Of a stretch of DNA of 64,000 nt, positions 8,965 through 17,657 are shown piece after piece (within the stretch, counting starts at the first letter, position 1; each line of letters opens with the position of its first letter). Made by a program: the position numbers and the translations under genes. The stretch is from Pacificitalea sp040119125 (lineage in GTDB: Bacteria > Pseudomonadota > Alphaproteobacteria > Rhodobacterales > Rhodobacteraceae): assembly GCA_040119125.1 (NCBI GenBank), contig JBEDTR010000011.1:62001-126000 (forward strand). The letters are read 5' to 3'. The notes beneath the pieces were generated by a model. It made no database searches, had not been told where the DNA came from, and worked only from the letters and a program-made list of their open reading frames with translations.

Positions 8965-9696
8965 GTGCGCGATTGGAAGGGAAAACGCTATTGGTTGGTG
9001 GGCGCAAGCGAGGGGCTTGGCCGGGCGCTGGCCTATCAGCTGTCGCGCTGCGGGGCCGAGGTCATTGTCTCCGCCCGCAATGAGGAGCGCCTGCGCGACC
9101 TCGCCGACGACCTGCCCGGTCGTGCCAGCGCAATCCCCGTCGATGTCACCGATTCCGACAGTGTTGCGGCAGCGGTCGAACGGGCGGGGCCGGTGGATGG
9201 TCTTGTCACGCTGGCCGGTGCCTATTGGCCGATGAAGGCCACCGAATGGGACGCCGAGCGGCTGCAAACCATGTGTGACGTGAATTTCACCGGCACGATC
9301 CGCATGCTGGGCGCCGTTGTGCCGGGCATGGTGGAGCGCGGGCAGGGCCATGTCGTCGTCACCGGCTCGCTCACCGCGCTGAAGGGTCTGCCGGGCGCGC
9401 TGGGCTACGGCGCGACCAAGGCCGGGCTGGTGTCCTTTGCCGAAACCATGAATGCCGATCTGCAGGACACCGGCGTCACCGTGCAGGTGGTCAATCCCGG
9501 CTTCATCAAGACCCGTCTCACCGACAAGAACGACTTCAAGATGCCCATGCTGATGGAGCCGGAGAAAGCCGCGACGGAGATTTTTGAGCACATGAATGGC
9601 GATGATTTCCGCAAGGACTTCCCCGGTCGGCTGGCCGCGATGCTGAAGGGCGGGCGGGCGCTGCCGGATTGGCTTTTCTATAAGCTGGTCGGCTGA
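8965..9696 (+). CDS. Short-chain dehydrogenase/reductase (SDR)
   Basis: A 243-residue classical SDR. The nucleotide-binding glycine motif is VGASEGLGRAL, the Asn-containing TLAGAYWP segment follows, and the catalytic Tyr/Lys are in GYGATKAGL. A C-terminal MPMLMEPEKAA segment resembles SDRs of cell-envelope lipid or polyester metabolism, but the substrate is not determinable. GTG at 8965 is preferred because AAGGAG lies 7 bases upstream; in-frame GTG 8932 and ATG 8941 have no properly spaced site. It is followed after about 60 bases by a DUF3775 gene on the same strand. Confidence 0.85.
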   Translation: MRDWKGKRYWLVGASEGLGRALAYQLSRCGAEVIVSARNEERLRDLADDLPGRASAIPVDVTDSDSVAAAVERAGPVDGLVTLAGAYWPMKATEWDAERLQTMCDVNFTGTIRMLGAVVPGMVERGQGHVVVTGSLTALKGLPGALGYGATKAGLVSFAETMNADLQDTGVTVQVVNPGFIKTRLTDKNDFKMPMLMEPEKAATEIFEHMNGDDFRKDFPGRLAAMLKGGRALPDWLFYKLVG

Positions 9697-9759
9697 TCCC
9701 GTATGCGACGGCCCGGTTTTATGCCACAGTAACGCAGAACGCGGAGCGGGAGGAACGCA

Positions 9760-10080
9760 ATGCTTGAGATCAGCACTGGCAAAGTGGTCCGAGTGATTGC
9801 GCTCGCCCGCGAGTATGGTCCCGACAATCGGCAGTTACGCAATTACGTCGCCAGCCTCAACGAAGACGAGCAGGTAAGCCTTGTCGCGGTGACATGGATC
9901 GGGCGTGAAAGCTTTGACGCTGATGAGGCCGAAGACGCGATGCGCACCGCGCGCGAGGAAATGACGCCACCGGTCGATGGATATCTGGCGCGGATTCCAA
10001 ACCTTGCAGATTATCTCGAGGACGGGATGGACGCGTTGGGGATCGGTGTCGCCGATGCGGAGGATCACCTGCGCGACTGA
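9760..10080 (+). CDS. DUF3775 family protein
   Basis: A 106-residue acidic protein. The pattern VVRVIALAREYG, LNEDEQVSLVAVTWIGR and a late IPNLADYLEDGMDALG fits my memory of DUF3775, small soluble proteins common in alphaproteobacteria with no known function. A clear GGGAGGAA ribosome-binding site precedes the ATG. It lies downstream of the SDR gene and is closed by a small possible terminator. Confidence 0.78.
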   Translation: MLEISTGKVVRVIALAREYGPDNRQLRNYVASLNEDEQVSLVAVTWIGRESFDADEAEDAMRTAREEMTPPVDGYLARIPNLADYLEDGMDALGIGVADAEDHLRD

Positions 10081-10098
10081 CCCGCAGCGCGCGGGTTT
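10081..10098 (+). terminator. Possible short intrinsic terminator after DUF3775 gene
   Basis: CCCGC and GCGGG arms with AGCGC between, followed by TTT, begin right after the DUF3775 stop codon. The stem is only 5 bp and the T-run is short, so strength is doubtful. Confidence 0.35.
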
Positions 10099-10127
10099 CG
10101 CCTCTCCTCCATCCCGCTTGCGCAGGA

Positions 10128-10616
10128 TCAGTTCGCCGGGGCTGCGGCGGGATCGCCGGCGTCGGCCTCGATCACCCGCGCCGCGACGGGCGGGCGGGCG
10201 GTGGCCGTGGCCCCCAGAACGGGCGGCGCGGCGCATTGCTGATAGTGAAACGCGTAGCCATCCCAGACAAGGATCAGCCCGTCATCGGCGGCGCGCATGA
10301 CCATCGCGCGTTCAGCCCATTCCGTGCCCTCGCCCTTGCACTGCATATCGTAAAGTGCGCCCCGCATGTCGCGCAATTCGACCGGGTTTTGCATGTCGCA
10401 TTGGCTCTCGGCGCCGTAGAACACGCCATCCTCGATCTTCAGCGCCCCGCCAACGCCCAGCACGGCACAATCGGCTTCGGGCGTCATCATATACAACCCG
10501 TCGACATCAACCGGCGCAGCTTGCGCGGCGTTTGAGATCAGCAGGAGGCTCAACGCTGCAAGCAGATGACGGTCGGGCAGAGCGGGTCGGGGGCGTGAAA
10601 AGCATGCGACTGTCAT
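10128..10616 (-). CDS. Periplasmic protein of unknown function
   Basis: A 162-residue protein with a signal peptide (hydrophobic LLAALSLLLIS core, cleavage near NAAQA-APVD). The mature part contains several cysteines (EADCAVLG, ESQCDMQN, YDMQCKGEG, YQQCAAPP), suggesting two disulfides, and aromatic-rich WDGYAFHYQQ. I do not recognise a family. The ATG at MTVACFSRP is the only methionine that gives a normal signal peptide. The gene diverges from the type I secretion operon; a shared promoter region lies between. Confidence 0.65.
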   Translation of the reverse strand: MTVACFSRPRPALPDRHLLAALSLLLISNAAQAAPVDVDGLYMMTPEADCAVLGVGGALKIEDGVFYGAESQCDMQNPVELRDMRGALYDMQCKGEGTEWAERAMVMRAADDGLILVWDGYAFHYQQCAAPPVLGATATARPPVAARVIEADAGDPAAAPAN

Positions 10617-10786
10617 GGGACTTTCAACTGAATCTTCGTAATTTGCTGTCAAACGGGGGGTCCGGGCCGTGCGGCGCTGAACCTCTGGGCTCAGCCTAGC
10701 GTCCCGGGCAGGCGGGAACAACATTTCCGGCTCGGGCGCGGAATTGTTGACCGTTGCGCCTGCCGGATCGATGGGATGAGTCGCAG

Positions 10787-12534
10787 ATGCATAAGGCCGA
10801 TAGCCGGAACGGACAGGCCGAATTACGGCGCTATGCGGCGCGCGGCAGCGGATTGTTGGGCGCGGCATTCCTATTTTCGGTGGTCGTCAATCTGCTGATG
10901 CTGACAGGCCCGCTATTCATGCTGCAGGTCTATGACCGCGTGCTCAGCTCCCGCTCCGAGGAAACCCTGCTGGCGCTGTTTGGATTAGTGGCGTTCCTCT
11001 ATTTGATGATGGGGGTTCTCGACTATGCGCGGGGGCGGGTCACCGGCCGGGTCGCAGCGCGGTTTCAGGCGACCCTCGACCGACGGATCTTTGACGCGGT
11101 GCTGCGGCTGGAATCGGTGCGTCCGGGTCATGAGGGTGCGGCGACCGGTTTGCGCGATCTTGAGATTGTGCAACGCTTCATGGGCTCACCCGTCCTGTTG
11201 GCTATCTTCGATATGCCGTGGACGCCTTTGTTTTTAGCAGCGATTTTCGTCTTTCATCCCTATCTGGGCCTGTTGGCTGTCTTGGGGGGCGGGGTTCTGA
11301 TTGTGACTGCGTTGCTCAATCAGTGGCGCACCCGGCACCCGGCGTTACGGGCCGCCGGTTTGACACATCGCGCCGAAGGCATTGCCGCCGAGATGCGGGT
11401 GGAGGCCGAAACCGTGCAGAGCCTCGGCATGCGGGGGGCAAGCTTTGATCGGTGGCATGATGCGCGGGGGGAGGCGCTGGGCTGGGCGCTTGCTGCGGCG
11501 GATCGCGCCGGAGCATTTACAGTCACCAGCAAGACGCTGCGGCTATTTTTGCAATCGGCAATGCTGGCTCTGGGGGCATGGCTGGTGCTGCAGGCAGACC
11601 TCAGCGCGGGCGCGATGATTGCCAGCTCCATCATGATGGGGCGCGCGCTTGCGCCGGTGGAACTTGTGATCGGCCAATGGGAATTAATGCAACGCGCCGC
11701 ACGCGGCTGGCGAAACCTCGGCGCGCTGATGTCAGAGGTACCGCCGATGCCACGCCGCACACAGCTGCCAACCCCTCGCGCCGTGCTCGACGTGCAGCAG
11801 CTGACCGTGGTGCCACCGGGCGAAACCCAAGCTGCCTTGCGGATGGTGTCCTTTGCTGTCGCGCCGGGGCAGGCGGTTGGTGTGATCGGCCCGTCCGGCG
11901 CAGGAAAATCCACGCTCGCGCGCGCGCTGACCGGGGTCTGGCAGGGGTCTGGCAGGGGGCTGGTGGCACAATCAGGCTCGATGCCGCGGCGCTCGACCAA
12001 TACGATCCCGACGTGCTGGGACAGCATATTGGATATCTTCCGCAGCGTGTGACCTTGTTCGACGGGTCCATCGCTGAGAACATCGCGCGCCTTGCTGCCC
12101 TACCTGATGCGGAACAGGTCGTGGCCGCCGCGCGTCGGGCGGCCGCGCATGAGATGATTTTAAAACTGCCACAAGGCTATGACACGCAGGTTTCCTCCGC
12201 CGGAGGGCGGCTTTCGGGCGGGCAAATCCAGCGCATCGGACTGGCCCGGGCGCTTTATGGGGACCCGGTGCTGCTGGTGCTGGATGAGCCGAATTCCAAT
12301 CTCGACAACGAAGGCTCCGAAGCGCTCAACAGCGCTATCCGGCATATGAAATCGGCTCACGGGGCCGTGCTGATCATGGCGCATCGCCCTGCGGCCATTC
12401 AGGAATGTGATATGATCCTCGTGCTCGACAATGGCACGCGTCGCGCCTTTGGCCCACGCGAGGAGGTGCTGCGCCAGATGGTGCGCAACCACGATCAGAT
12501 CCGCCGCAGCGTCGGCGCGGGAGGCGTGGCATGA
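10787..12534 (+). pseudogene. Type I secretion ABC transporter ATPase (PrtD/HlyB-like), frameshifted
   Basis: Two reading frames together encode one PrtD-type exporter: an N-terminal membrane domain (FLFSVVVNLLMLTGPLFMLQVYDRVLSS), Walker A GPSGAGKS, Q-loop GYLPQ, signature LSGGQIQ, Walker B LLVLDEPNSNLDNEG and the H-loop histidine in MAHRPA. The frame changes just after Walker A. An 11-bp unit GTCTGGCAGGG is perfectly duplicated in tandem there; removing one copy restores a continuous protein reading TGVWQGAGGTIRLDAAALDQ. As written, the first product stops at about 12052, lacking signature and Walker B. Downstream it overlaps the HlyD gene by ATGA. It is either an inactivated or phase-variable gene, or a sequencing/assembly error. 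Confidence 0.85.
11936..11957 (+). repeat. Perfect 11-bp tandem duplication breaking the ABC ATPase frame
   Basis: GTCTGGCAGGG occurs twice head to tail (11936-11946 and 11947-11957). The extra 11 bases shift the frame of the type I secretion ATPase. Loss of one copy would restore it. Confidence 0.95.
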
Positions 12535-13814
12535 CCTTCTCGGCGAAGCTGCCTCTCTGGATCGGAACGCTGGCTTTGCTGCTGCTGCTGGGTGGTTTCG
12601 GGGCGTGGGCGTCGCTGACGCAAATTTCAGGCGCGATCATCGCATCCGGCCAGGTCGAGGTGGAGCAGAACCGACAGGTCGTCCAGCATCCCGATGGCGG
12701 GGTCGTCGAGGCCGTCCTGATCGAAGAGGGCGCGCAGGTCTTGGCAGGACAGGTCATGTTGCGGCTCGACGGGCGCGACATTGCGACCGAATTGGCCATT
12801 GTCGAAGGGCAGTTGTTCGAGTTGATGGCCCGCGCGGCCCGACTGAAGGCAGAGCGCGACAGCACATCGATCACATGGCCGGACGAGCTGACAGCGGCCA
12901 CATCCCGGCCTGAGGTTCTGGCGATACAGCAGGGGCAGGCGCGGCTGTTTGATGCCAGACGGGAAAGCCTTACGCGAGAAATCGGGCAAATGGCGCGGCG
13001 TGAGGCGCAGATCGGAAATCAGGTTGACGCAATAGACGCCCAAATCGCCGCCTTGCGCGATCAAGAGGCGTTGATTCAGGATGATCTGACCGATCAGCAA
13101 AGTCTGCTGGACCGGCGATTGGCACAAGTCACCCGTGTGCGCCAATTACGCCGGGATCAGGCGGCGCTGTTGGGTCGCATCGGGGAGCTCACAGCCCAGC
13201 GAGCGGAGGCTGAGGGCCGACAGACGGAATTCGCAATCGAAGGGCTGAAGCTGACCACCATCCGCCGGGAGGAGGCGATCACCGAGCTCCGCGATCTGCG
13301 ATACTCCCAATTGGAATTGCTAGAGCGGCGCCGCAACATGCAAAACAGGTTGGACCGGCTGGACCTGCGCGCGCCGGTTTCAGGCATCGTTTACGGACTT
13401 GCAGTCACGACCCCGCAGGCCGTGATCCGGCCAGCCGATCCGGTGCTTTACCTTGTGCCGCAGGACCGTCCACTGGTGATCGCCACGCGGATTGAGCCTA
13501 TTCATGTAGATCAGGTGCGTATCGGGCAGGTGGTTAACCTGCGTTTCCCGGCTTTCGATAGCCGCACCACGCCGGAGCTACGCGGGCGGGTGGCGAAACT
13601 GTCAGCCGATTCATTCACCGATGATCGCTCGCAGGCCAGCTATTACCGCGTGGAAATTCAGTTGATGGAAGGGGAGCTTATCCGCCTTGCCCCCCGCGAG
13701 GTGATACCCGGTATGCCCGTAGAGGCATTTCTAAAAACCGAGGACCGCTCTCCGCTGGCTTACCTGCTCAAGCCTCTGGCCGATTATTTTAACAAGGCGT
13801 TCCGTGAAACTTAA
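12531..13814 (+). CDS. HlyD/PrtE-family membrane fusion protein of type I secretion
   Basis: A 427-residue periplasmic adaptor. One N-terminal transmembrane helix (LWIGTLALLLLLGGFGAW) is followed by the first lipoyl half-motif (QVEVEQNRQVVQHPDGGVV, about residues 37-55), a long Gln/Arg/Glu-rich coiled-coil hairpin (about 75-270) and the second half LRAPVSGIVYGLAV. The beta-barrel and C-terminal region ends in PREVIPGMPVEAFLKTEDRS, typical for this family. It should link the upstream ABC exporter to a TolC-type outer-membrane channel. Neither a TolC homologue nor an RTX-type substrate is in the window, and the partner ATPase gene is frame-broken. Confidence 0.9.
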   Translation: MTFSAKLPLWIGTLALLLLLGGFGAWASLTQISGAIIASGQVEVEQNRQVVQHPDGGVVEAVLIEEGAQVLAGQVMLRLDGRDIATELAIVEGQLFELMARAARLKAERDSTSITWPDELTAATSRPEVLAIQQGQARLFDARRESLTREIGQMARREAQIGNQVDAIDAQIAALRDQEALIQDDLTDQQSLLDRRLAQVTRVRQLRRDQAALLGRIGELTAQRAEAEGRQTEFAIEGLKLTTIRREEAITELRDLRYSQLELLERRRNMQNRLDRLDLRAPVSGIVYGLAVTTPQAVIRPADPVLYLVPQDRPLVIATRIEPIHVDQVRIGQVVNLRFPAFDSRTTPELRGRVAKLSADSFTDDRSQASYYRVEIQLMEGELIRLAPREVIPGMPVEAFLKTEDRSPLAYLLKPLADYFNKAFRET

Positions 13815-13827
13815 ACCACCTAGATCG

Positions 13828-13851
13828 AAGGCCCCGCCGGAGCGGGGCCTT
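13828..13851 (+). terminator. Hairpin terminator between convergent hlyD-like and peroxiredoxin genes
   Basis: Perfect 9-bp arms AAGGCCCCG and CGGGGCCTT surround a CCGGAG loop. The hairpin lies 14 bases after the HlyD stop and 19 bases before the peroxiredoxin stop on the opposite strand, so it may serve both. No long T-run follows. Confidence 0.7.
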
Positions 13852-13869
13852 GCGTGATCAACGAACTGT

Positions 13870-14523
13870 TCAGCTCGTCTGCTTGGCATAGCGAAGGTAA
13901 GGCAGCTTGATATCCAGATCGCCGTATTTGTCCCGCGCCGCATCATCGTCGAGGGACAGCGCCACGATGACGTCATCGCCGGGCGTCCAATTCGCCGGTG
14001 CCGCGATCGGATTGCCGTCGGTCGCCTGCACCGCATCCAGCGCACGCAAGACTTCGGCAAAGTTGCGGCCCACGGACATGGGGTAGGTCATTGTCAGGCG
14101 CAGCTTCTTGTCCGGACCGATCAGGAAGACCGAGCGCACGGTCGCCGTATCGTTTGGCGTGCGGCCATCGGGCAGGTAGGCCTCGGCAGGCAGCATGTCG
14201 TAAAGCTTCGCGATCTCCAGCCCGCTATCGGCGATAATGGGGAAGGTCGCCGGCGCGCCGCCAAAGCTTTCGATATCGCCCTTCCAACGGGCGTGTTCTT
14301 CGACACCATCGACCGAGATGCCGATCACCTTGGTGTTCCGCCGGGCCCATTCATCGGCCAGTTGCGCCACAGCGCCGAATTCGGTGGTGCAGACCGGAGT
14401 GAAATCCTTGGGATGCGAAAACAGGATCGCGTAGCTGTCGCCGATCCAATCATGAAAACTGATCTCGCCTTCCGAGGTGGCGGCGGTGAAATCGGGAACA
14501 ACATCATTGATGCGCAGGGACAT
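13870..14523 (-). CDS. 1-Cys peroxiredoxin (Prx6 type)
   Basis: A 217-residue thiol peroxidase. The peroxidatic cysteine is in FTPVCTTEFG, preceded by LFSHPKDF, and the conserved Arg occurs in TVRSVFLIGPDKK. The C-terminal extension (NWTPGDDVIVALSLDDDAA, ending in LPYLRYAKQ) is characteristic of the Prx6 subgroup. It reduces H2O2 and organic peroxides in the cytoplasm. The start at MSLRINDVV is chosen because GAGGAG lies just upstream; an earlier in-frame ATG has no such site. Confidence 0.92.
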   Translation of the reverse strand: MSLRINDVVPDFTAATSEGEISFHDWIGDSYAILFSHPKDFTPVCTTEFGAVAQLADEWARRNTKVIGISVDGVEEHARWKGDIESFGGAPATFPIIADSGLEIAKLYDMLPAEAYLPDGRTPNDTATVRSVFLIGPDKKLRLTMTYPMSVGRNFAEVLRALDAVQATDGNPIAAPANWTPGDDVIVALSLDDDAARDKYGDLDIKLPYLRYAKQTS

Positions 14524-14663
14524 AGGGAACTCCTCATTGGTCATGCATTGCCCAAGACATAGGAAGCCGTTCTGTAAAAGTAACCCCGAACAAGTGTGGA
14601 ACGAAACCCTGTCCCCTCAAACCGACAATTGGAAGGAGGGCGTCGCCGCGTAGGGCGCGCGGA

Positions 14664-15323
14664 TCAGAACGGCACAGGCGCTTTAAAGGTCATGTGACGC
14701 CCCCCGTCAGGATGCCGCAACCGCAAGGTTTCTGCATGCAGCATCAGGCGCGGTGCGTCGCGCGCCGGACCTGTCGCGTAAAACGGATCGCCGAGGATCG
14801 CATGTCCGATCTCGCGCATATGAACGCGCAACTGGTGGGACCGGCCGGTGAGCGGGCTCAGCCGCACGCGGGTCTCTCCGTCGCGGATTTTTAAAACGCG
14901 CCAATCGGTCTGCGCGGATTTTCCGGTCTCGAAATCGACTTTCTGCAAAGGCCGGTTCGGCCAGTCGACAATCAGGGGCAGATCGACCGTGCCGGTCTTT
15001 TCCGACAATTCCCCTGCAAGTCGCGCAATGTAGGTCTTCTTCATCTGTCGTTTTTCGAATTGCAGTCCCAGATGGCGCTGCGCATGCGGTGTCAGCGCAA
15101 ACACCATTATACCCGACGTGTCGCGGTCCAGTCGATGCACAAGGAGCGCCTCGGGAAACGCGGCTTGCACCCGGCTTAGAAGGCAATCTGCCAGATGCGG
15201 GCCCTTTCCGGGCACCGAAAGCAAGCCTGCAGGCTTGTCGACCAGCAGGATCTGATGATCCATGTGAATCAGCGCAAGTGGCACATCGGGCGGAGCGTAA
15301 TGATCATCCATGGGCGCGCGCAT
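14664..15323 (-). CDS. RluA-family RNA pseudouridine synthase
   Basis: A 219-residue pseudouridine synthase with the catalytic motif HRLDRDTSG near residue 63, an N-terminal DKPAGLLSVPGK segment, and the late LTGRSHQLRVHM and GDPFYATG motifs. There is no S4 domain, so it resembles the short RluA subgroup that modifies 23S rRNA position 746 and tRNA position 32, although the exact target is not certain. It is 12 bases downstream of the methionine sulfoxide reductase gene and probably in the same transcript. An alternative ATG lies four codons inside. Confidence 0.9.
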   Translation of the reverse strand: MRAPMDDHYAPPDVPLALIHMDHQILLVDKPAGLLSVPGKGPHLADCLLSRVQAAFPEALLVHRLDRDTSGIMVFALTPHAQRHLGLQFEKRQMKKTYIARLAGELSEKTGTVDLPLIVDWPNRPLQKVDFETGKSAQTDWRVLKIRDGETRVRLSPLTGRSHQLRVHMREIGHAILGDPFYATGPARDAPRLMLHAETLRLRHPDGGRHMTFKAPVPF

Positions 15324-15335
15324 AGCACGGGTCGA

Positions 15336-15803
15336 TCAGCGCCACACCCCGTCATTGCCAAAGGCTGCGCGCAGCACCAGTTGCAGGCCGGCGGCATCTT
15401 CCTGCGTGAAGGCTTCGGGCTGATTGCTGTCAATATCCAGCACCCCGATAAGCCGCCCCGATGCGTTGCGCACGGGCAGAACGATTTCCGAGCGGGTGCT
15501 GGCGGAGCAAGCGATATGGCCTTTGAACCGTTCGACATCCGCGACCAACTGCACCTCGCCCGTACGGGCTGCGGCACCGCAAACACCCTTCTCAAACGGG
15601 ATGACGAGGCAGCCATGACCACCCTGATAAGGGCCGATCTTCAATATGTTAGGGGAGGTCACGCGGTAGAAGCCCGTCCAGTCGAAGCGGTCATCTGCAT
15701 GGTGCAATTCGCACGCGACAGTGGCCATCAGAGCGACTTCGTCCGTTTCGTTTTCGGTCAGGCTCGCGACCGACTTAGACAGGTCCTGATAATTGGCACG
15801 CAT
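15336..15803 (-). CDS. msrC: GAF-domain free methionine-(R)-sulfoxide reductase (fRMsr)
   Basis: A 155-residue single GAF domain. Features of free-Met-(R)-SO reductases are visible: FDWTGFYRV, the two cysteines in GGHGCLVIPFEKGVCG, and the third catalytic cysteine in GHIACSASTRSEIVLPV followed by GVLDIDS. The usual DA/DS after HIAC is SAS here, a mild deviation. The enzyme reduces free methionine sulfoxide with thioredoxin. It is the first gene of an operon with the pseudouridine synthase and diverges from the STAS gene. The chosen ATG (MRANYQDLSKS) is at the family's usual start. Confidence 0.88.
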   Translation of the reverse strand: MRANYQDLSKSVASLTENETDEVALMATVACELHHADDRFDWTGFYRVTSPNILKIGPYQGGHGCLVIPFEKGVCGAAARTGEVQLVADVERFKGHIACSASTRSEIVLPVRNASGRLIGVLDIDSNQPEAFTQEDAAGLQLVLRAAFGNDGVWR

Positions 15804-15885
15804 AAATAACTCCTGTTCTGACCCATGCATACCGAATGGTAAGATATGAGGTCTAGCCTCTCCGTGACAGGTATCGGAGGACCGG

Positions 15886-16302
15886 ATGAAACTGGAAACG
15901 GAACAGCATGGAGAAATCCTGCTTGTGCGCATGCTGGAACCACGGCTGGATGCGGCACTGGCAATCCGGTTCAAAGACACATTGCGGACCCTGTCTGCGG
16001 AAAATACGCCCCGAGTGCTGCTTGATCTGGGGCAGGTCGGCTTTCTCGACAGCAGCGGTCTGGGCGCGCTCGTGGCCGTGCTGAAACATCTGCAACCTGC
16101 GCGCACGCTGGAACTTGCCAATTTGACGCCCGGCGTGACCAAGGTGTTTACGCTCACCCACATGGACCGGGTCTTTACCGTGCATCCTGATGTTACGGGG
16201 GCCCTAGAGGGGGGCGGTGTCGCCCGTCACATCTCCACCCATGCCGATCCTGCTGGCGCCACAGCCCAATCTCCACCTTGTCCCGGTTCGGGTTCGGCGT
16301 GA
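15886..16302 (+). CDS. STAS-domain anti-sigma factor antagonist
   Basis: A 138-residue SpoIIAA/RsbV-like protein. The phosphorylatable serine lies in LDSSGLGALV (residues 54-63), after the LLDLGQVGFLD strand. The last 25 residues (Pro/Ser/Gly-rich) extend beyond the domain. Unphosphorylated protein would bind the RsbW-like kinase encoded immediately downstream, releasing its target. No sigma factor or PP2C gene is adjacent; a PP2C gene at 43303 is far away. Confidence 0.88.
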   Translation: MKLETEQHGEILLVRMLEPRLDAALAIRFKDTLRTLSAENTPRVLLDLGQVGFLDSSGLGALVAVLKHLQPARTLELANLTPGVTKVFTLTHMDRVFTVHPDVTGALEGGGVARHISTHADPAGATAQSPPCPGSGSA

Positions 16303-16310
16303 CCCTTGGT

Positions 16311-16898
16311 ATGGATCAGCAAAGCCGCAGTTGCGATGGATGGCCTGGGACCGATGTTGATAGCGCCCCGCGCAACGAACTTCGATTGGTGTTTCAGGCG
16401 GTGCCATTGGCTGTGCGGCATGTCTTAACCACAATAATGGAGGATCTCGGGCCGCTGCGGCTCCATGTTGATGCGCGAAGCGCAGTCGAATTGGTGCTGG
16501 CAGAAGCGCTCAACAACGTGGTGGAACATGCCTACCGAAATTTGCATGGTTCGCAGGCCCAAAGCTTTATCGATTTACGAATTACTCAGGACAATGGCGT
16601 GCTCCGGGTCGTGCTGCGCGACCGCGGGCGCCCGATGCCGGATCATGCGCTGCCGGGCCGCACGGCAACCTGTGGCCCCAACGGCGCGCGCGCGGTGGCA
16701 AGCAGGGCGTCGGCGGAAAACCCATGCGTTACAGGCCCGGATCGAACGACTCCCTTGCACCACCTGCCGGAGGGCGGCTTTGGCTGGTTTTTGATCGCTG
16801 CCTTGACGGAGGATGTCACCTACGAGCGTGTGAACGGGGAAAATCGTCTTGCGATGGTGCTGCGAACCGTTGGTGCCGCAGGAAGCCGGAGCAGCTGA
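16311..16898 (+). CDS. RsbW-like ATP-binding protein (HATPase_c_2, anti-sigma factor)
   Basis: A 195-residue GHKL-fold protein: N-box VLAEALNNVVEHAYR, G1-type VVLRDRGRPMP, and a glycine-rich lid with G2 LPEGGFGWFLIAALTEDVTYERV before the final NRLAMVLRT strand. These proteins are Ser kinases and anti-sigma factors paired with STAS antagonists. The segment between G1 and G2 has an unusual insertion (about 45 residues) rich in Arg, Thr and Pro. The ATG 8 bases after the STAS stop is preferred to a TTG that would overlap the STAS gene. Confidence 0.85.
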   Translation: MDQQSRSCDGWPGTDVDSAPRNELRLVFQAVPLAVRHVLTTIMEDLGPLRLHVDARSAVELVLAEALNNVVEHAYRNLHGSQAQSFIDLRITQDNGVLRVVLRDRGRPMPDHALPGRTATCGPNGARAVASRASAENPCVTGPDRTTPLHHLPEGGFGWFLIAALTEDVTYERVNGENRLAMVLRTVGAAGSRSS

Positions 16899-17042
16899 TG
16901 ATCGGAATTCTGTGGCTTCTGAGGCGCCTCGCGACCCATTTTTGCGGGTTCTGGAGCCATCCGAGGGTAGAAGCGCAAGCGCGGAACCGCCGCGGCCCGG
17001 TTCTGTGTGGAACCCGAACGCCGCCATGGCGTTTCGCCGGGA

Positions 17043-17651
17043 ATGTTAGACTGGTTGACCTCTCACGGCGGGCTTGTGCAGGCCGCGACCTCCATCGTCA
17101 CGGCGATGGTGTGGGTCGTGTATTTGCAAATCCTCGTGACAGGCCACCGGCGTCAGCGGCGTCCGGAAATTCTGATCTCGATCGGCGCGGGCAAGGGGCT
17201 GAGCGCACGTTGCTTCGTCTCGAACCTCGGATTCGAGCCGATCTATATCAACGATGTCCTTCTGACACTGGAGAATGGGGACGCCCAGACCGCGAATATC
17301 ACGGACCGGTCCGAGTTGAGCGACGACGAATTGCGAAACCCCGCGGAAGCGACCAATCAAGGTCCGCTGAAATCCGGCGATTTTCTCGATATCGGCAGCT
17401 ACCGACAACTGATCAACCGTGTGCGAACCTTTGGCAGCGATCAGGAAATGGCCGGCGATCTGTCACAAATCATGCTGACCGTCGTGGGGATTACTGCGGC
17501 GGAGGCCAATTTGATCGCCGCGAAGCGCAGTTTTCGCGTGGAATGGCGAGAGGATTCGGCGATCCTGCGCGCGACCTCAATCAACGCCGAGCAGATCAGG
17601 GGCTGGCGCGCCCGCCGCCGCATCCGCCGCCACCTTGAGGCGGAATTGTAG
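17043..17651 (+). CDS. Membrane-anchored protein of unknown function
   Basis: A 202-residue protein with one N-terminal transmembrane helix (LVQAATSIVTAMVWVVYLQILV) followed by a basic HRRQRRPE motif, so the rest is probably cytoplasmic. The soluble part is a beta-rich domain (ARCFVSNLGFEPIYINDVLLTLENGD, then GPLKSGDFLDIGSY) and the C-terminus is an Arg-rich helix. I recall similar Rhodobacterales proteins without assigned function. It follows the anti-sigma pair after about 145 bases and converges on another membrane-protein gene. Confidence 0.65.
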   Translation: MLDWLTSHGGLVQAATSIVTAMVWVVYLQILVTGHRRQRRPEILISIGAGKGLSARCFVSNLGFEPIYINDVLLTLENGDAQTANITDRSELSDDELRNPAEATNQGPLKSGDFLDIGSYRQLINRVRTFGSDQEMAGDLSQIMLTVVGITAAEANLIAAKRSFRVEWREDSAILRATSINAEQIRGWRARRRIRRHLEAEL

Positions 17652-17657
17652 CTTGGG

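Noticed and set aside
11930..11965. Programmed ribosomal frameshift in the ABC ATPase gene
   Set aside because: The needed -1 shift has no canonical slippery heptamer, and the exact 11-bp tandem duplication explains the frame change more simply.
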